A stretch of 64,000 nucleotides of DNA from Brachionus plicatilis (GCA_010279815.1 QEOQ01000165.1:133051-197050); one strand, 5' to 3'; shown: positions 1-13,461, counted from the stretch's first letter. The notes: generated by a model not told the origin, from the letters alone. Translations and numbers: made by a program.

Positions 1-146
1 TTTTTATTTAAATTTTAAATTATTTGAAAAAATTAACAAACTTTTGATGTGGTTTAAAAAGACACATAAAAAAACATCGTGTGTGCACACAATTTTTTAT
101 TTTAAATTATAAACTTTTGGAAAATTTTTTTGAAAAATAATGAAAA

Positions 147-707
147 ATGGCAATCAATTACTGGGCTATATTCTTGTCGTTTGTTATTAACTTGATGAAG
201 CGGTATTCGTCCAAGTTGTGCTCGTTGATTCTGCTCAAAGTCTATACCAAAGAAACGCCCGAGATCACCGAGTACAGAAATCAGCTCAAGTGTCTGAGGG
301 AGGAAAAAAGCTCAATAAATCCCATGGATAATTTTGCAAAATATGCTCTGGTTGATCGAAAGATAAACAAACTAGTAGAAAAACTCAAGGAGAATAAGAG
401 CTCAACACAATCAGACAGAATGAAAGTAATGATGTACATAAATGTGGTGTTCACAATTTTGACAGTTGTGCTATCTTTGTTATTAATATGGTCGAATTAT
501 TCCAAGCCAATTATTGACTTTTCGAGCCTGCTGGACAAGTCTGATTTAGGGGAGCTGAATATTTTTTTTCCACTGAACAAAATGCTCGCGTTTCCCAACA
601 AAAATGGAAACAACTCGATTGGCGTGACTGCTTGGCTGCTCATAGCAAATCGTTTCATAGACATTGTATTAAATAAAATAAACGCAATCAAAATTTTAAA
701 AGATTAA
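147..707 (+). CDS. GET1: GET1/WRB-like receptor for tail-anchored protein insertion
   Basis: A 186-residue intronless ORF starting at the first ATG after an AT-rich leader. Layout is that of the GET1/WRB family: membrane segment at residues about 4-20, a charged cytosolic coiled coil at about 36-90, then two more membrane segments at about 95-115 and 158-175. The conserved coiled-coil block NPMDNFAKYALVDRKINKL (from residue 58) and the tail block LAFPNK...GVTAWLL match what I know of animal WRB. In the family this ER membrane protein works with CAML/GET2 and takes tail-anchored proteins from the TRC40/GET3 ATPase. Human WRB is about 174 residues, so the length fits. A polyadenylation signal AATAAA lies at 856-861. 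No intron is seen, unlike most longer genes here. Confidence 0.9.
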   Translation: MAINYWAIFLSFVINLMKRYSSKLCSLILLKVYTKETPEITEYRNQLKCLREEKSSINPMDNFAKYALVDRKINKLVEKLKENKSSTQSDRMKVMMYINVVFTILTVVLSLLLIWSNYSKPIIDFSSLLDKSDLGELNIFFPLNKMLAFPNKNGNNSIGVTAWLLIANRFIDIVLNKINAIKILKD

Positions 708-2032
708 TTTTGATAATTACTTTTTAATGACTATTTTGGGCAAATTTAAAAAAAATATTAAAATATTAATTAATTTTTTTGCTTTAACTATTCCTCAAGT
801 TTCAAATGATTTCTAGATAATGATAATGAAAAAATGCTTTTCTTTCGAATGATTGAATAAAGGCTCTAAACAGTGTTTTTTTTAAAACCTTGTTAAAAAA
901 CTTTATATTGTAAATTGGTTTATTATTATTTTCAAAAATTAAAAAGAGAATAAAAATTTTTTAAATTTTATTTCCACCTACGCAAAATTTTCATTTTTTT
1001 ACAAATTTTTTGTACAAGAAAAATTGCGCACAACATTACGATTTCGTTTCTTTATCAATAATTTCTTGATTATTTAACTTGAACCTTGTTCTTTTTGGAG
1101 CAGATTATTCTTTTTGGTTTGTTCCTGTTTTCTAATATCCATTTGAAGTGTATTTTTGTGATATCGATTTTAATGGCATTTTTAAATACAATGTAAAATT
1201 CTTAAAAAAATTCATAAATTTTTTATTCTAAATTTTATTTACTTTCTATTTGGAATTTTTTAAATTATAAAACCAGTCAGTTTAGAATAATCAGATACTC
1301 TCCTAACCGAAAAAATATATCTAATGCTTTTGGAAATTTAATCACACTTTAATTTGATAATTAAAGTAACTTGACTTCAAAATGTCTAGCTGTATATTTG
1401 AGATCAAGAATAATTTTATCTTTGCTTTTTTTTAAATTTTTTAATTTTTTTTGTCACTTTAAACTTTAAATTTAAAATTCAGTCGTTTGACTTGACTTTA
1501 ACTTTTAACTTTAACTTTTGAAAAACTTTGGTAGATTTAATAGTAGTTTAGTAAAAAAATTTGTGACGTTTTTCGCAATTTTAACTTTCATGAGATATAT
1601 AAACAGAGAGACAATATAAGTTATATAAATTAAAAATAAAACCTGAGTGAAACCCTTTTATAGAGTAGGGTATAAAAAAGCTTAAGTAAAATGAAGATAA
1701 AAAAATTGAACGTTTCAATGACGTTTCTTATGCGAGATTTTTTTCCATAAATCCATGTTGTCTTGTTGAAATGAAATTTTTATTTAAAAAAATATTAGCT
1801 AAAAATAAAAATTTCTAATAAGTTAAAAACTTAAATGTATGTTTAAGACACTTAAATAATTACTAAGGCAAATTTTTGACTTGAATTGAATTAAAAAAAA
1901 CAAGTTAGAAAAACATACAATTTATTATCAAAAATATCAAAATTATATAGATTGATAATGAACCTGAAAGAATATCAAAAATATTAATTTTTTATATAAT
2001 TTTTTATTTAATTGTAAAGAAAACAGAGAAAT
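708..2032. other. AT-rich intergenic stretch, no gene seen
   Basis: Apart from the GET1 polyadenylation signal, only low-complexity A/T tracts are seen. A run of TTTAACTTT-type words near 1490-1520 resembles the AAGTC-rich repeat family found at 24.4 and 38.6 kb. Confidence 0.6.
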
Positions 2033-2209
2033 AAGAAAATTAAAACTAGACGAACCATTCAACAATTTAGTATTTTTATTCAATTAGTTTAATAATTTCA
2101 ATAAATTCGAACATAAAATAAATGATTTTTTCTTTAATTTTCATAACGAGTCAAAACGACTCGTTTTGATGCTTCCAGTAATTTGAAATTTTGGTGGTTC
2201 TAGTGTTAA
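2033..2209 (-). mobile_element. Truncated piggyBac-like element end
   Basis: This stretch is the reverse complement of the left end of the TTAA-flanked element at 22,361-22,820. It shares the terminal CACTAG...CACC words, the subterminal palindromic CGAGTCAAAACGACTCG block and about 100 bases of internal sequence. The terminal TTAA is at 2206-2209. The opposite end was not found, so the copy is truncated on its left side. Confidence 0.7.
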
Positions 2210-2621
2210 AAAAAATAGTCAAAAAAATTTTAAATTTAAAAAAAATGATCAAAAATTAGGATGAAAAAAATAAATGTTTTTTTAATATTTTTGAGCATTA
2301 TTCTAAATTTTTCAATGTTACAAATCATCAAGTATAGATTTTCTATTAATTTATTGATAAGTTCAAACAAACGCTTTCAATTTCATAACCATTGTTAAAT
2401 ATTGAAATACCATTTTAATTCCTGTTTATATGATTTTTCATCTTGTCTAAAGTTAGGTTTTTTGAATAAAAAATTACATATTAATATAAATAATGAAAAA
2501 TTCCTAGGTATTTAAATTTTTATTCTATTATTTGAAGTAAAACTAGCTAATAAAAAAGCACAGATGGTTTCAAAGTAAAATTAAATTTTGATTCTTCAAA
2601 AATTTCTACAATTTGAATATT

Positions 2622-2915
2622 TTAGTGCTGGGATCCGTAAAAGCGGACACAAAAGTGGCCAAAAATTTCAAAAACCGTGACCGTGTCCACATTAACCGGC
2701 GAACTTTTGGACGGGCGGTCATTTGGCCGGTCAGCAAAACGGTCAATATTTTGGACCGTCAAAAAATATGGTCAACTTTTTTAGCAGAGAATTCTTAAAC
2801 TTTATGAAATATTTTTGGCGGTCAAAAAATTAAGACCGTTTTGTTGATCGACTAAATGGCCGCAAAAAACCGTCCGTGAGATGGACTGGTTTGCAATGAC
2901 CGCATTGAACACTAA
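2622..2915. repeat. Hairpin MITE-like element
   Basis: A GC-richer island in AT-rich DNA. Imperfect inverted arms (about 2,690-2,762 and 2,815-2,880) share words such as CAAAACGGTC and GGTCATTTGGCC. Outer ends read TTAGTG and CACTAA. A 61-codon ORF at 2613-2798 is only a by-product of the arm. No clear target-site duplication was found. Confidence 0.65.
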
Positions 2916-3509
2916 TTTTTAATTAAATTATATTTTTTAATATCCTGTTAGATTCCAGTTTTATGAACTTTTACAAAAAATATCAATAATTATCTTCTCT
3001 TTCTTTAAAATCATGAATTTCCTTCTCAAAAAGTCTAAAATTAATCTTTATTCTAATCAAAAATTTGAATTTAAATCAAACGACTAAACATATCAAATAC
3101 AATTGAAAGAAAAGGACAATTTATAAACTAGAATTTTATTTATTTTTTATTTTTATTAATTTCAATTTAGAACTACTTTTAATTTTTTTAAGACATCGCC
3201 GAAATTGGCGTTTAAATGAATTCAATAAGTAAATTAATAAATAATCCAATTTTTCGCATTAAAAATTAAGTTAATTAGAAAAAATAATTTTTTTTTGTTA
3301 CCAGTTTTGATTTATTTTAATAATCTTAACAGAAAAAAAATAAAATTTATATTTAAAAAAAGAATAATCAAAAAAAGGTTTAACTTTCAATTTTACAATA
3401 AAATACTTGTTTGGTGCCACTTGTTTGTACAGCCATCCGAGACTAAAAAATTAAAGGTTCATACAAGGAAACAAAATCCTGAGTTTACAAATTGAATAGG
3501 CAAAAAAGT
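2916..3509. other. Intergenic, nothing recognised
   Basis: Only A/T-rich sequence is visible. This would hold the 3' UTR of the minus-strand BTB gene next to it. Confidence 0.5.
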
Positions 3510-4433
3510 TCAATTATTCGATGTTAATTCAGTAATATGCCATCGTTCAACCAAAGAGCAATTATTGGTATCCTCAAGTGATCCGCGACGATCGCACACA
3601 CAAGAGCTCAACAGTTTGGCGTTGGTTTTTTCGGCCAAAATCGAGCAAAATTGTTCCCTGTTTGGAGCAGCAGTTTCAAGACCAATATAGAAAATCTCCT
3701 CCCAATAGCCAGTCGAAATTCCGAGCTTTTTTGCAAGCCGGAATACTGCTTGCAGCATGGTCATCAACTGAGGGTCCGGACTGTTTCCGTTCACACCACA
3801 AGGCTTACAAGAGATCATTTTTTCTTCATGCATAAACTTAAACTCACACACAAAAGTATCCAAATCCTTCAGTTTAGCTGATTGATTCAACTCATTTGAA
3901 TTGATCAGACAATTGATAAATTTTTTAGACTTGGGCTCCAGAGAATTGATAGTGCTCATTATTCGAATAGAGCCTATCAGTGTCTCCAAAGTTCCTTGGT
4001 GAAGCTTAGAAATGATGGTAAAATACATTTCCTTAGCACCGGTACTTTCGTTGTTAGCTGCGGAGGCCAAAGAAACCATAGATTGACTGAGAGGAGTCTT
4101 TGAATTGAATTTGTTTGGAAACAAATAATCAAGATATGTGACTATTGGTTCTATTTGGTAAAAATCGGCCTCCTGTCTCAGCTGTGAGTACTCGTTGAAA
4201 TTTTCGGGTATGTTCAAGGTTTTGTCTCGGAGAAAGTTTAGAATGTGTCTAAAGATTGGGCCGTCACGGTCTATAAAAATTCTTTGCTTGGAGTCCGTGG
4301 CAGTTGGTATTTGACCACTTATCATCCGGCAAAGCATCGAGTCCGGATAGCTCAGTATGGTTGTCCGCGATGTGGTGTAATTGAAGCCGCCAACATTCAA
4401 TTCTATTATCTCATTTTGATCGTTTGGCTTCAT
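3510..4433 (-). CDS. KCTD-type BTB/POZ domain protein
   Basis: Intronless ORF of 307 residues. Residues about 9-105 are a T1/KCTD-type BTB domain, shown by IELNVGG near the start, YPDSML, FIDRDGPIFRHILNFLR and EADFYQIEP. The best family resemblance is KCTD6/KCTD11/KCTD21. Known members act as oligomeric adaptors, often for cullin-3 ubiquitin ligases. Residues about 125-307 do not resemble a domain I can name. They are longer than in KCTD6 (about 237 residues in total) and end with a VERWHITEL-like block. The ATG chosen is the only one upstream of the BTB start. The exact KCTD subfamily and substrate cannot be set from sequence alone. Confidence 0.85.
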   Translation of the reverse strand: MKPNDQNEIIELNVGGFNYTTSRTTILSYPDSMLCRMISGQIPTATDSKQRIFIDRDGPIFRHILNFLRDKTLNIPENFNEYSQLRQEADFYQIEPIVTYLDYLFPNKFNSKTPLSQSMVSLASAANNESTGAKEMYFTIISKLHQGTLETLIGSIRIMSTINSLEPKSKKFINCLINSNELNQSAKLKDLDTFVCEFKFMHEEKMISCKPCGVNGNSPDPQLMTMLQAVFRLAKKLGISTGYWEEIFYIGLETAAPNREQFCSILAEKTNAKLLSSCVCDRRGSLEDTNNCSLVERWHITELTSNN

Positions 4434-7400
4434 TTTTTTAATTTGTAAGATCTAAAATTTTGACTTTATTCAAATGTTTAGAAATTTTTTTAATAAGAGT
4501 TTTTTTTTCGTAATAAATGTCGAAGCCCTAAAGTTATTTTCTTTTTTGCTTTTTGCTTTAAAATCCAGTTTGAAAATGATAACATTAAATGAAATTTCGA
4601 GTTTTGGCAAATATTTTCGTTAAGCTAGTCTGAATTCCGAAGGGTTTAGGTACCTAGGGCTTGCCCAGACTAAATGTAAAACTCATTCAAGGTAAACTAA
4701 TGAAAATATTTTACGCTGTTGTATAACTCTGACTTCTAAAAGCCAAAAAAATAAACAAAAAATCTGAAATTTTCCAAATCTTATCTTTATTTATAATAAA
4801 GAAAAAAATGACTGAGTAATTTAACTTGGAATGAAAATAAACTATTAAGCAACTTTTAAGGTAAAATCTCATGATATTATTCATGATTAGAAGATAAGCA
4901 ACTGGCCATTGAAACAGATCGATTTGAGCTTGTGTTCGATCTTATACTATCCATTTGTTTGCGCAATTTTGGCTAAATTTTTGGGGCTGAAATTTTCCGC
5001 TTTTTTGGCTTTTATTTGAACAACAGACCAAGAGGATTAATTAATTTTTTTTTCTCTAACTATGCTTTATCCCCATTAATTTATTTTTAAATTAAGATTT
5101 GAAAATTAAACTGCAAGTATGCTCAAGCAATCAATGCAATTTCTGCTTTATTTTAAAAACTTAGAACAACTTATGTTCATTGCTAAGCAGATTCGAACTT
5201 ATTGCCTTGTTTTAGCTCTGGTTGTGTTAATTTGTGTATTGATCATTCAGATTTTAAATAAATAGTTTAAATAGTTGCTTAATGAGCCTTAAAAATAGTT
5301 TCCTAAAATTAACAAGAAATTTAAAAATCTATTAACTTTATTTAATCGTTTTTCGATCAGAAAAAAATCTTATTTTTTGTTTGTTTTTAAGTACATTTAT
5401 TTCTTGTAAAAATGATCTTTTTAAAATTTTTTTCAAAATTCTTTTAATTTTAAAAATTTGAAATTTTTTTTGTTAAGTTAAATTTTTTTCTCTTATTTCA
5501 ACCCATTTAATTGTTTGAAACAGTATTCACTAAAATTAGCTATATGCTAAAAATCTCAAAAAATCAAACTTGATTTATTTTAATTTAAAAAACCCTTTAT
5601 TGTTAAATGAAAATAATCCTTTTGAGATGGAAAATACATGAAGCTACTTTAAAATGCTTTTATTTATTTTATCTTTCTTTCTATTCATTGATCTTAAAAT
5701 TTTAATTCTTTTTTTAAAGGCCTCTGTATCAGCAATACAAAAAAAGTGACTTTAATGTAGCAGCTGTTTATTAGATTAATAAAATTTAATAAAAATGCCA
5801 AAGATTAAAGCTAAGGCCAAATCATACCTGCAAATAAGGCAACATACTATGAATAGTATTTTTTTAATTTTTAATAATGATCAAAAAAATAAACCAAAGA
5901 AAATTTTATATATTAATAATATTTAAAATGAAAGTCAGTTTCAATATAATTTTGTTTAGCTATTTACTAAGATAATAAGTATCCAGTAAAAACCGGATAT
6001 AAGAAATTCGAATTTGCACAAGAAAAAATTTCTAATAATTTTTTTTTAAGTAAAAAACTGTTAAAGGATGAATAGGGAAGTTTTGAGAAACTGTTTTATT
6101 AATCTACACATTAATCTATGCAATTGAGAATTTGAATTCTTTTTTCTAGATTAATAGCAGTCCTCTGATAGTTTATTTTGTCATTTTTATCACCGCCTTT
6201 TTCATTATTTGTAATTTTTAAAAAGTTCAACTTTCTTGTAAACAACAAGTTTAACATGAAAAAAATTTTATTTGTTTTTAAAAATAAATTTATTATATGC
6301 GATAAATTTTCTTTATGAGAATTTCTCATATGCAAAAAAATACGCACTTAAAAGTATAGAAAAAGTTTTTGTCCCTTTAGTTTAGTTGATTATAAGCGAA
6401 AATTTCTTATACCAATATTTCTTATAAACGGTTTTCACTGTATTTTAACTTTTTTAATTAATTTTTTTACTTAAATTTAAGTCTCATTGACATGTTTAAT
6501 TATTCTTTATAAAATAAAAAAAAAAAAGTAACAAAAAAATTAATAAAAGTTATTTTATCTAATTTACAATTTATTATAAAATTCTGTTAATCATTAACAG
6601 AGAACTGATTTTGATTTATAATCATCCTGAAGTCAATTGAATAAAAATTATTTTTATATAAATAAAAAAATAAGTACATAAATTTTATTTCAGAGGTAAA
6701 CATTCTAATTAAAAATTGGATACATACTTTGAATTCTTTGCTTTGCTTTTTAGTTTAACACATTCAATTTAAAAATGAGAACCAAATTTAATGTTTAAGT
6801 GAAATAAACTTTTATTATTTATAAGAATTTATATCTTCTTGAAGCTTAATTTGCCAGAAATTATCATTTTTAAATTTTGAATATTTTTATTGAAAAAAAA
6901 AAACAATTAATTTTTTTCATAACAAAAATTTTCTCTAAAAATTATTTCGCAACTAGATATTCTTAATTTGGTAAAAATTTCTATTTACATTTAAGAAATC
7001 TAAAAAATTAATCATAAATTTAAATAGCAAGATAATTAGATAATTATAATTTTGAATTTTGAAAAAACATTTATTTTTCAAATCAAATTGTTACCAAAAT
7101 CGAAATAAAAAAAAAAATTAAAAATTAAAAACAAAAAAAATATCAAACTGTATTTAACTTCAGTTTCAGTAACCATCTGAGTAACAAAAATTTGAATGTT
7201 CTTTTGAAAACAGTCCTAAATGATTGACACAATCACTTAAACTTTACTAAAAATTATCTTTTTAAAATTTTAATTTATAAAAAAAATTTAGCTCAATGGA
7301 AATTTTGGACTGGTTAACAAAATTTTTGCTTATTATTAAATTTATAAAGAGGCATTTTCTTTAAAAAAATTGCTATTTAAATGGCGTAATTTGACTTGAA

Positions 7401-10400
7401 AATTCAAGAGCAATTAGGGTTCAATTTTAAAAAGATAATTAAAATCGAATAAAGGCCTACGCTTGAGATTGCTTATCGTTAATCAACGATGATTGTCCGA
7501 CAAATTAGAACTTAAGATAGTCGATGAAAATTTGCTCTTTATGCCTAATAGATTCACATTGTCACTATAATTTTTATGTAATTTCAAATAACAAGAACTA
7601 AATTGCCTACGAAAATCAATATTTCATTAAGCAAAGTATCCGATGTTAAATACATTTAGATAAAATGCATATTTTTTTCCTACTTCAAACTAATAATGAA
7701 TGCCAAACATCACAAGCTTACATAAACGACCTAGAGCCTATTAATTTTGATCAAATTAAAAAAACAAAATGTTGTGATTACATCATAATTTTTTGAAATA
7801 AAGAATTTAAATTTTTTATTTAATGCAAAATTATTGATTTTTTTTTCATTTTTGTTCTCTCTCTCTCTCTCTATGTTATTTGGCTGTTCAAAAATTCCAA
7901 AACAAATTTCATTTTGTCTCTAATTTGACAGCTCTCCTAGGGTTGTTGTTTAATTTCAATTTTTTTAAATCTAATTCTTATATTCATGCAATCGTCAGAT
8001 TACTGAAGCTTTTTTGAATTGAAAAAAAATCGAGCTTACATTTTAGAAATTAACTTTTGCAAGTCGATTAATAACAAATCGAATGTGCATAAACAAGATT
8101 ACATCATTTTGCCTTGAGCGTCTTAATGTTGTCTATTAAAATAAAAGGCCCAAGGCAATTGATATTTGCGATCAAAACAGCTAGAGTTTAATTAAGAACA
8201 TATAAACTTGGTTTTGTAATTAAACATAAGGATTTTTTGAGAGAATATTTAAAATTAGATTATGGCTTGAAAGAAACTAAACTTAGATAAACGAAGAACA
8301 AGAAAATAGAAGCTGAGTGTGTTCAATCTAAATCTAAATTCAATAACTATAAATTTGATTAGTTATGTAATTACTTTTTGGCTAAATTATGATCGTAAAT
8401 TTCCTTGTATGATTAAGGTCTGCACGCAAAACTCTAACTTGACAGCAACAGGTTCGCCACCCAACTACATTAATAAGCAACAAATTTACATTTTGATGAT
8501 GTAACCAAGGCTTTATCTCAGTCCTTTTTTATTTTTTATAAATCCAGCTATCAATTAAAAGTTGAAATATTTTTTCAAAAATTCTTTGAATTGTTTACTT
8601 TGTCAAGATTTAATAGAAATTTTTAGCATAAAGAGTTTTCTTGTGTACCAAAATTCATCGGACCAAATAATTTTAATTAATTTTGTACCAATGCTGTTAA
8701 TGAAAAATCGAGTTGCGAACCATGTTGGTTACGCACCAGAAAAATGACTGAAGTAAATTCAGTCACTTATTTTTACTGAAGCATGACATCCTTGGTAGAA
8801 ATTTTAATTTAAAATTTTTTTTTTAATTATTAAACAAATCGATTAATTGAAGGTTACTTAGGAAATTTAATGAAAGCATAAATTTTTTTAATATTCTTAA
8901 CTTTTTGAAGAAATTCAAGGCATAAAAATCAGATAAATTATTCGCTTATTAATAGTTCTCTAAAATTAATTCGATTCTTAACTTTAATAAAAGCATCTTT
9001 CTTTGAATAAAATGGAAGATAGAAATGAATAATAAATAATCATTAATTATTTATTATCTCTTGAAATTACATTTTTTTGTTTAGGAAATGTATTAAAAGA
9101 TAAATAAAAAATTAAAATTTTCTAAAAATGATAGATAATGAGATATTCTAACTCAAGGTCAGATCAGGTCTAACTCAAAATTAAAATTTTTAATAAAAAA
9201 TAATTCTAAGCCTTCTAAGTAAATTTATTTTCAAGTCATTTTTTTAAAATAAATAATTATTCTAATTTTAAATAAATTGAAATAAATTAAGTTTTTTTTT
9301 TAAAAATAAATTTTCACAAAAAAGAGAAAAATGTTGCTAATTATTTCAGAACTAAATTTTATTACTTTGGTTACAGTCCAATTTTGAAATTAAGAAAAAA
9401 TAATTTCGAGATTTATAAAAACCATCTATTTTGGTAACGATACAAAAAATATTCAGCAAAATAAAATTTGATAAAGACTTTATTTTCAAATCAAACATAA
9501 TTGATTTAAATTATAAATTTTTTTTTCACTTTTAGATTTCAAAGTATTTTAAGTCTTTAATGTTTCATTTAGCTATATTTGTACATTTTCGAAATAGTTT
9601 AGTCATCTGTAAATTGAATAAATTAAAATTAAATTTTTTTAAGCTTAAAACATTCAGAAATTATTTATTAAAAAGATTATTTAATTAAATAATCATCTTG
9701 AGAACAAATGGAAACAGATTCAGTGATTTTACAAAAAAATCTTAACAAAACTTTAATGATGTATATCCCCACAACACGTAAATTTTTAATTTTACTTTTA
9801 TATATGAAAATATAAAAAAAAATTAAGATAATATTTTGCTTTTTTACTGGTAAATTTAGAAATTAACTGTTCAGTCAGCTATTACCAAAAACAATTTCTA
9901 CAGTTTAAGTAATTTAAACAATAGATAAAGATAAAGTTGGTTCCCACTTAAACTTAAAACTTCGTTTGTCTGTTATTTTACATTGACTATTATTAATCTT
10001 TTATTGATTTATCTAGTGAAGCTCGATTTACCAATAGACCAGTTAATTTGCCAATTTAAATGTTTCAGAAATCTACTTAAACAATTACACTTGGATGTAT
10101 TTTATTAATATTATTTGTTTCGATAGCCGCCATCAATGTGATATAAAAATATAAAAAAAATATCAAGTACCATTCAACTGAAATGTTTTAAAAATTTGAA
10201 TTTTTCTTATATTCTAATAACCAACTAAATATATTTAATTGCTTCAATTAATTTTACAAAAAATTGTAAAATTTTTTATTCAAATTTTTTCAGGGAATTT
10301 CTAATTAGATGTCCAATAATTTAACTCTTAATTACTATTTTGAACAATAAATAGGAAAATAAAAATCATAGTACGATTATTACATTTTTAAAAAATAAAC

Positions 10401-13180
10401 TTTGCTATCATTTTTAGTTTAAAGATTTAGTTGATCAAAAGTTGTAAATAAACGTTTTTATCAAGAAAAAAAGATTTAAAAATAAATTAGAAGACAATTT
10501 CTATTCAATTAGCTTCGAAACTAAAATACTTAAATTAAAAAGTCATTATTCAATCGCGTAAGTAAAAAATTAGTGATATTTCAATAAAAATTAGTCCTCA
10601 AAAACAAAAATTTGAAATATTTTGAAGAATTTTAGAATAAAATAAAATAAAATTTTAGAATAAAAGAGTAAATGGAGTTACTCTTTTTAATAAATAATTT
10701 TCGAAGTAAATTATATTACTTTAATGATCGAAGCAAATTGGAACTTACTATCATTGGCCTTTTTGCGACAAAAATTACAAAATAAAATCTAAATGAAAAA
10801 AAAAGACTGCCAAATCCTGCTATGCTATCAATCCAATTATGTTTTTGAATCCTCAAAGATTTAAAATTTAACCTCTGTAAACTAAACATTGATTCATAAA
10901 AAAAAAGATTTATTGAGCATAATTTATAACTTTAAAATTTTGAAAATTAAATATTTTTTGTTGAATTTTAACATTTGCGCTAAAATTATTATTTTATTAG
11001 TAGTAAAGCCTACTACAACTTTGATTTTAAATAAATTCAACAATTATTCTTTTAAAGCGCTAAAATAAAAACAAGACTCATTTAAAAAAACAAGATTTTT
11101 TTATCACTTTTTTAAAAATTTTTTTAGATTATAATATATTTATTAGCAAAAAATACTTAAAATTTTTTTCTAAAAATTGACCACTTTTGATCACAATAAA
11201 ACAAAAATTTAACAAATTAAGTTTAGATAATAATCAATCAAAAACCTTAGAACATTTAATATTTTGGTCTAGATTAGTACAAATGAATTATCCTCTTTAC
11301 TGGCTTATCTCATTATTCCAGCTTAAAATTGAATTTTAATAAATTGCGTAATGATATAAACATATTAAAATCAAGTTAGCTTTATTAAGAAAAGAAAAAA
11401 AAAGTTGTTGATTTTGAAATAAACTTGAGTTGATTTCCTTCATAAGGCTTTTAAGTATAAAATATAGGCTTATTTTTATCCAAACAAAGAATGTTTTCTT
11501 GATAGATATTGGCAGAATTATTAATAAAAAATAATTAATATTGAAAACAAAATAATATCTGTTTAAGAGATTTCCTTTTAGAGGCGATTATGTAATTCAT
11601 TTTTCGCTATTGAGATAGCGTTAAGAGAGAACTGAGAACAGAAAAGTTTTCCTTCTCTCTACAAGATATGTTCTAATCGTTTCAAATCAATTTGATATCG
11701 ATTTGGCGATTTTGCTCAAATTTTAAGATATTATCGACTTAGATTTCAACTTGAGCATTCAATCGAAGGGTTAAGCTCTGTTGCTTAAAGATAAATAATC
11801 GCCGATTAGAAATTGGAAGGATTCCATTAATCAAAAAAATTCAGGATGATTTTTCTTGTTAAAATGCTCCCAGTTTAAGATAAAATCAAAATTTTTGTTT
11901 ACTGAAATCAATATTGCTTTAAGTGTCTCCATGTGATACCCTTAATACTGCTTTATCTTATCTAGTACTTAGTCTTGATGTGACAATTCTGAAATCAGAG
12001 GCCAAAAGCTTTTTCAACAAAGCACAAAATAAGATATCTGAGGTGAAGATTTTTTCTATGCAATAATTTAGATCGTGAGCTTTGGACGAACTGAACGATA
12101 AAGTTTTACCCAAATTTAAATATTGATGACTTGAATTTATTAAGGGATAATACAAGATTTACATATATTTTCGAGGATGAAAAATAGAAAATTAATTTAT
12201 TACAACGCTAAGTATCTGTCAAAATAAAGTGTTAATAAAAACACCAAGTGGCTTGCTTTCTTGAACGGCAAAGCCAAAAAGCAAATAAAGATTATGAGAT
12301 TTTATTAAAGTAAAAAAACTGATATTTATTCACGATGGTCAAACCTGTTCTTTTACCCAAAATAATCTTAAATATTTAATTAATAATTGATTAAAGAAAA
12401 ATTTTTGAAACTATTTCTAGGAAAACGAGAATTGATATTCTCTATATTACGTGTTATTTTTTTATTTTTGTATTTTTTTGAGGCATTTAAGAATGGTTTG
12501 TTAAATTTTTTTTTTAATTTTAATTTATTGATTTTAACATTATCAATAAGAAATTAATTTGAAACTAAAAAAATATTATTAAGGAAAAATAAATTTTTAT
12601 TATAAATTAAATTTTAGCTTTTGTCATGATTAATTGTTTTGCAATTTTGACTTCTCAGAAGTTGAGCCGTATTAATGTAAAAGCATTTTGAAAAAAATAT
12701 AAAACTTCTTTTATTTTTTAGAATCAAAAAGAATTTAGAAAATTTAATAATGAATTCATTGATTTTTAAAAATAACTTATATTGACGTATTTAAAAGTAA
12801 CTTATAGGATGTATTTCAAATGTGGAAAAAGTTAATTCTAAAATCTAAATTTTTAATGTTTATTTATTTATTTATTGAATTGAATTAACCTCTTTTAAGG
12901 AGAAGTTAAAAAATAAAAATAAATTTTTTTTTGTGTTTTTGTGTTTTTTTGAAAAATGAAAAATTATTACCTAAAAACAAAAATATAAAAATGAAAAAGG
13001 AACATTAGTTCGAAAATAGAAAAAGACATGAAAGTTAGAAAGCAAGATAATGTTTAGACTTCTTAAATTTTAAAACTTTTTGAAGCGTTGATTTACTGAC
13101 ATTTATCAGATCAGTAATTTAAAATCATAAATTTTTTAAAAAAGGTCGACCAAAGAATTTTTAAAAACTCCAGAATATTA
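4434..13180. other. 8.7-kb gene desert
   Basis: No ORF with recognisable protein similarity, no exon-like GC-richer block and no clear paired repeat ends were seen. The sequence is mostly poly-A/T and TTTAA-type low complexity. Short ORFs at 6111, 8319, 8562 and 11958 have the composition of random AT-rich sequence and are not called. Confidence 0.6.
7856..7872. repeat. Short (TC)n microsatellite
   Basis: About eight uninterrupted TC units, in otherwise unremarkable AT-rich DNA. Confidence 0.9.
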
Positions 13181-13461
13181 CCGTATTACCCCAAATAGAA
13201 GTAACCACAAATAAGAAGAAAGTTGCTACTATTTGAGGCAAAAATTTTCTTTTATTTGAGTTGTTTTTCTCAAAAAATGTGTCTCGATTAAAAGAAAATT
13301 CACCAGTCATTTGACATGTAAAACATGCATTTTTTTGTTTCTTTTTAGAAGAAAAAAAATGGATAAATTTCTTTTATTTGAGTCACTTTTTTGAAGTGAA
13401 AAATTTTCAAATAAAATAAACCCTTTGATGACCGAACTTTCTTTTATTTGAGGAAATACAG
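13181..13461. mobile_element. TA-flanked MITE with CCGTATT ends
   Basis: Left end CCGTATTACCCCAAATAGAA and right end (reverse complement) CTGTATTTCCTCAAATAAAA form an inverted pair, each bordered by TA. TA targets are typical of the Tc1/mariner superfamily. The interior (281 bp in total) has no transposase. A better-preserved relative lies at 42,987-43,239. Confidence 0.7.

Noticed and set aside
2613..2798. 61-codon plus-strand ORF
   Set aside because: Lies on one arm of a hairpin repeat; composition follows the CGGTC repeat words and no family is recognised.
4245..4448. ORFs antisense to the BTB gene (also 3578 and 3651)
   Set aside because: Shadows of a clear minus-strand BTB coding frame.
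8319..8747. Two 61-codon ORFs
   Set aside because: AT-rich, no similarity, no splice context or codon bias.
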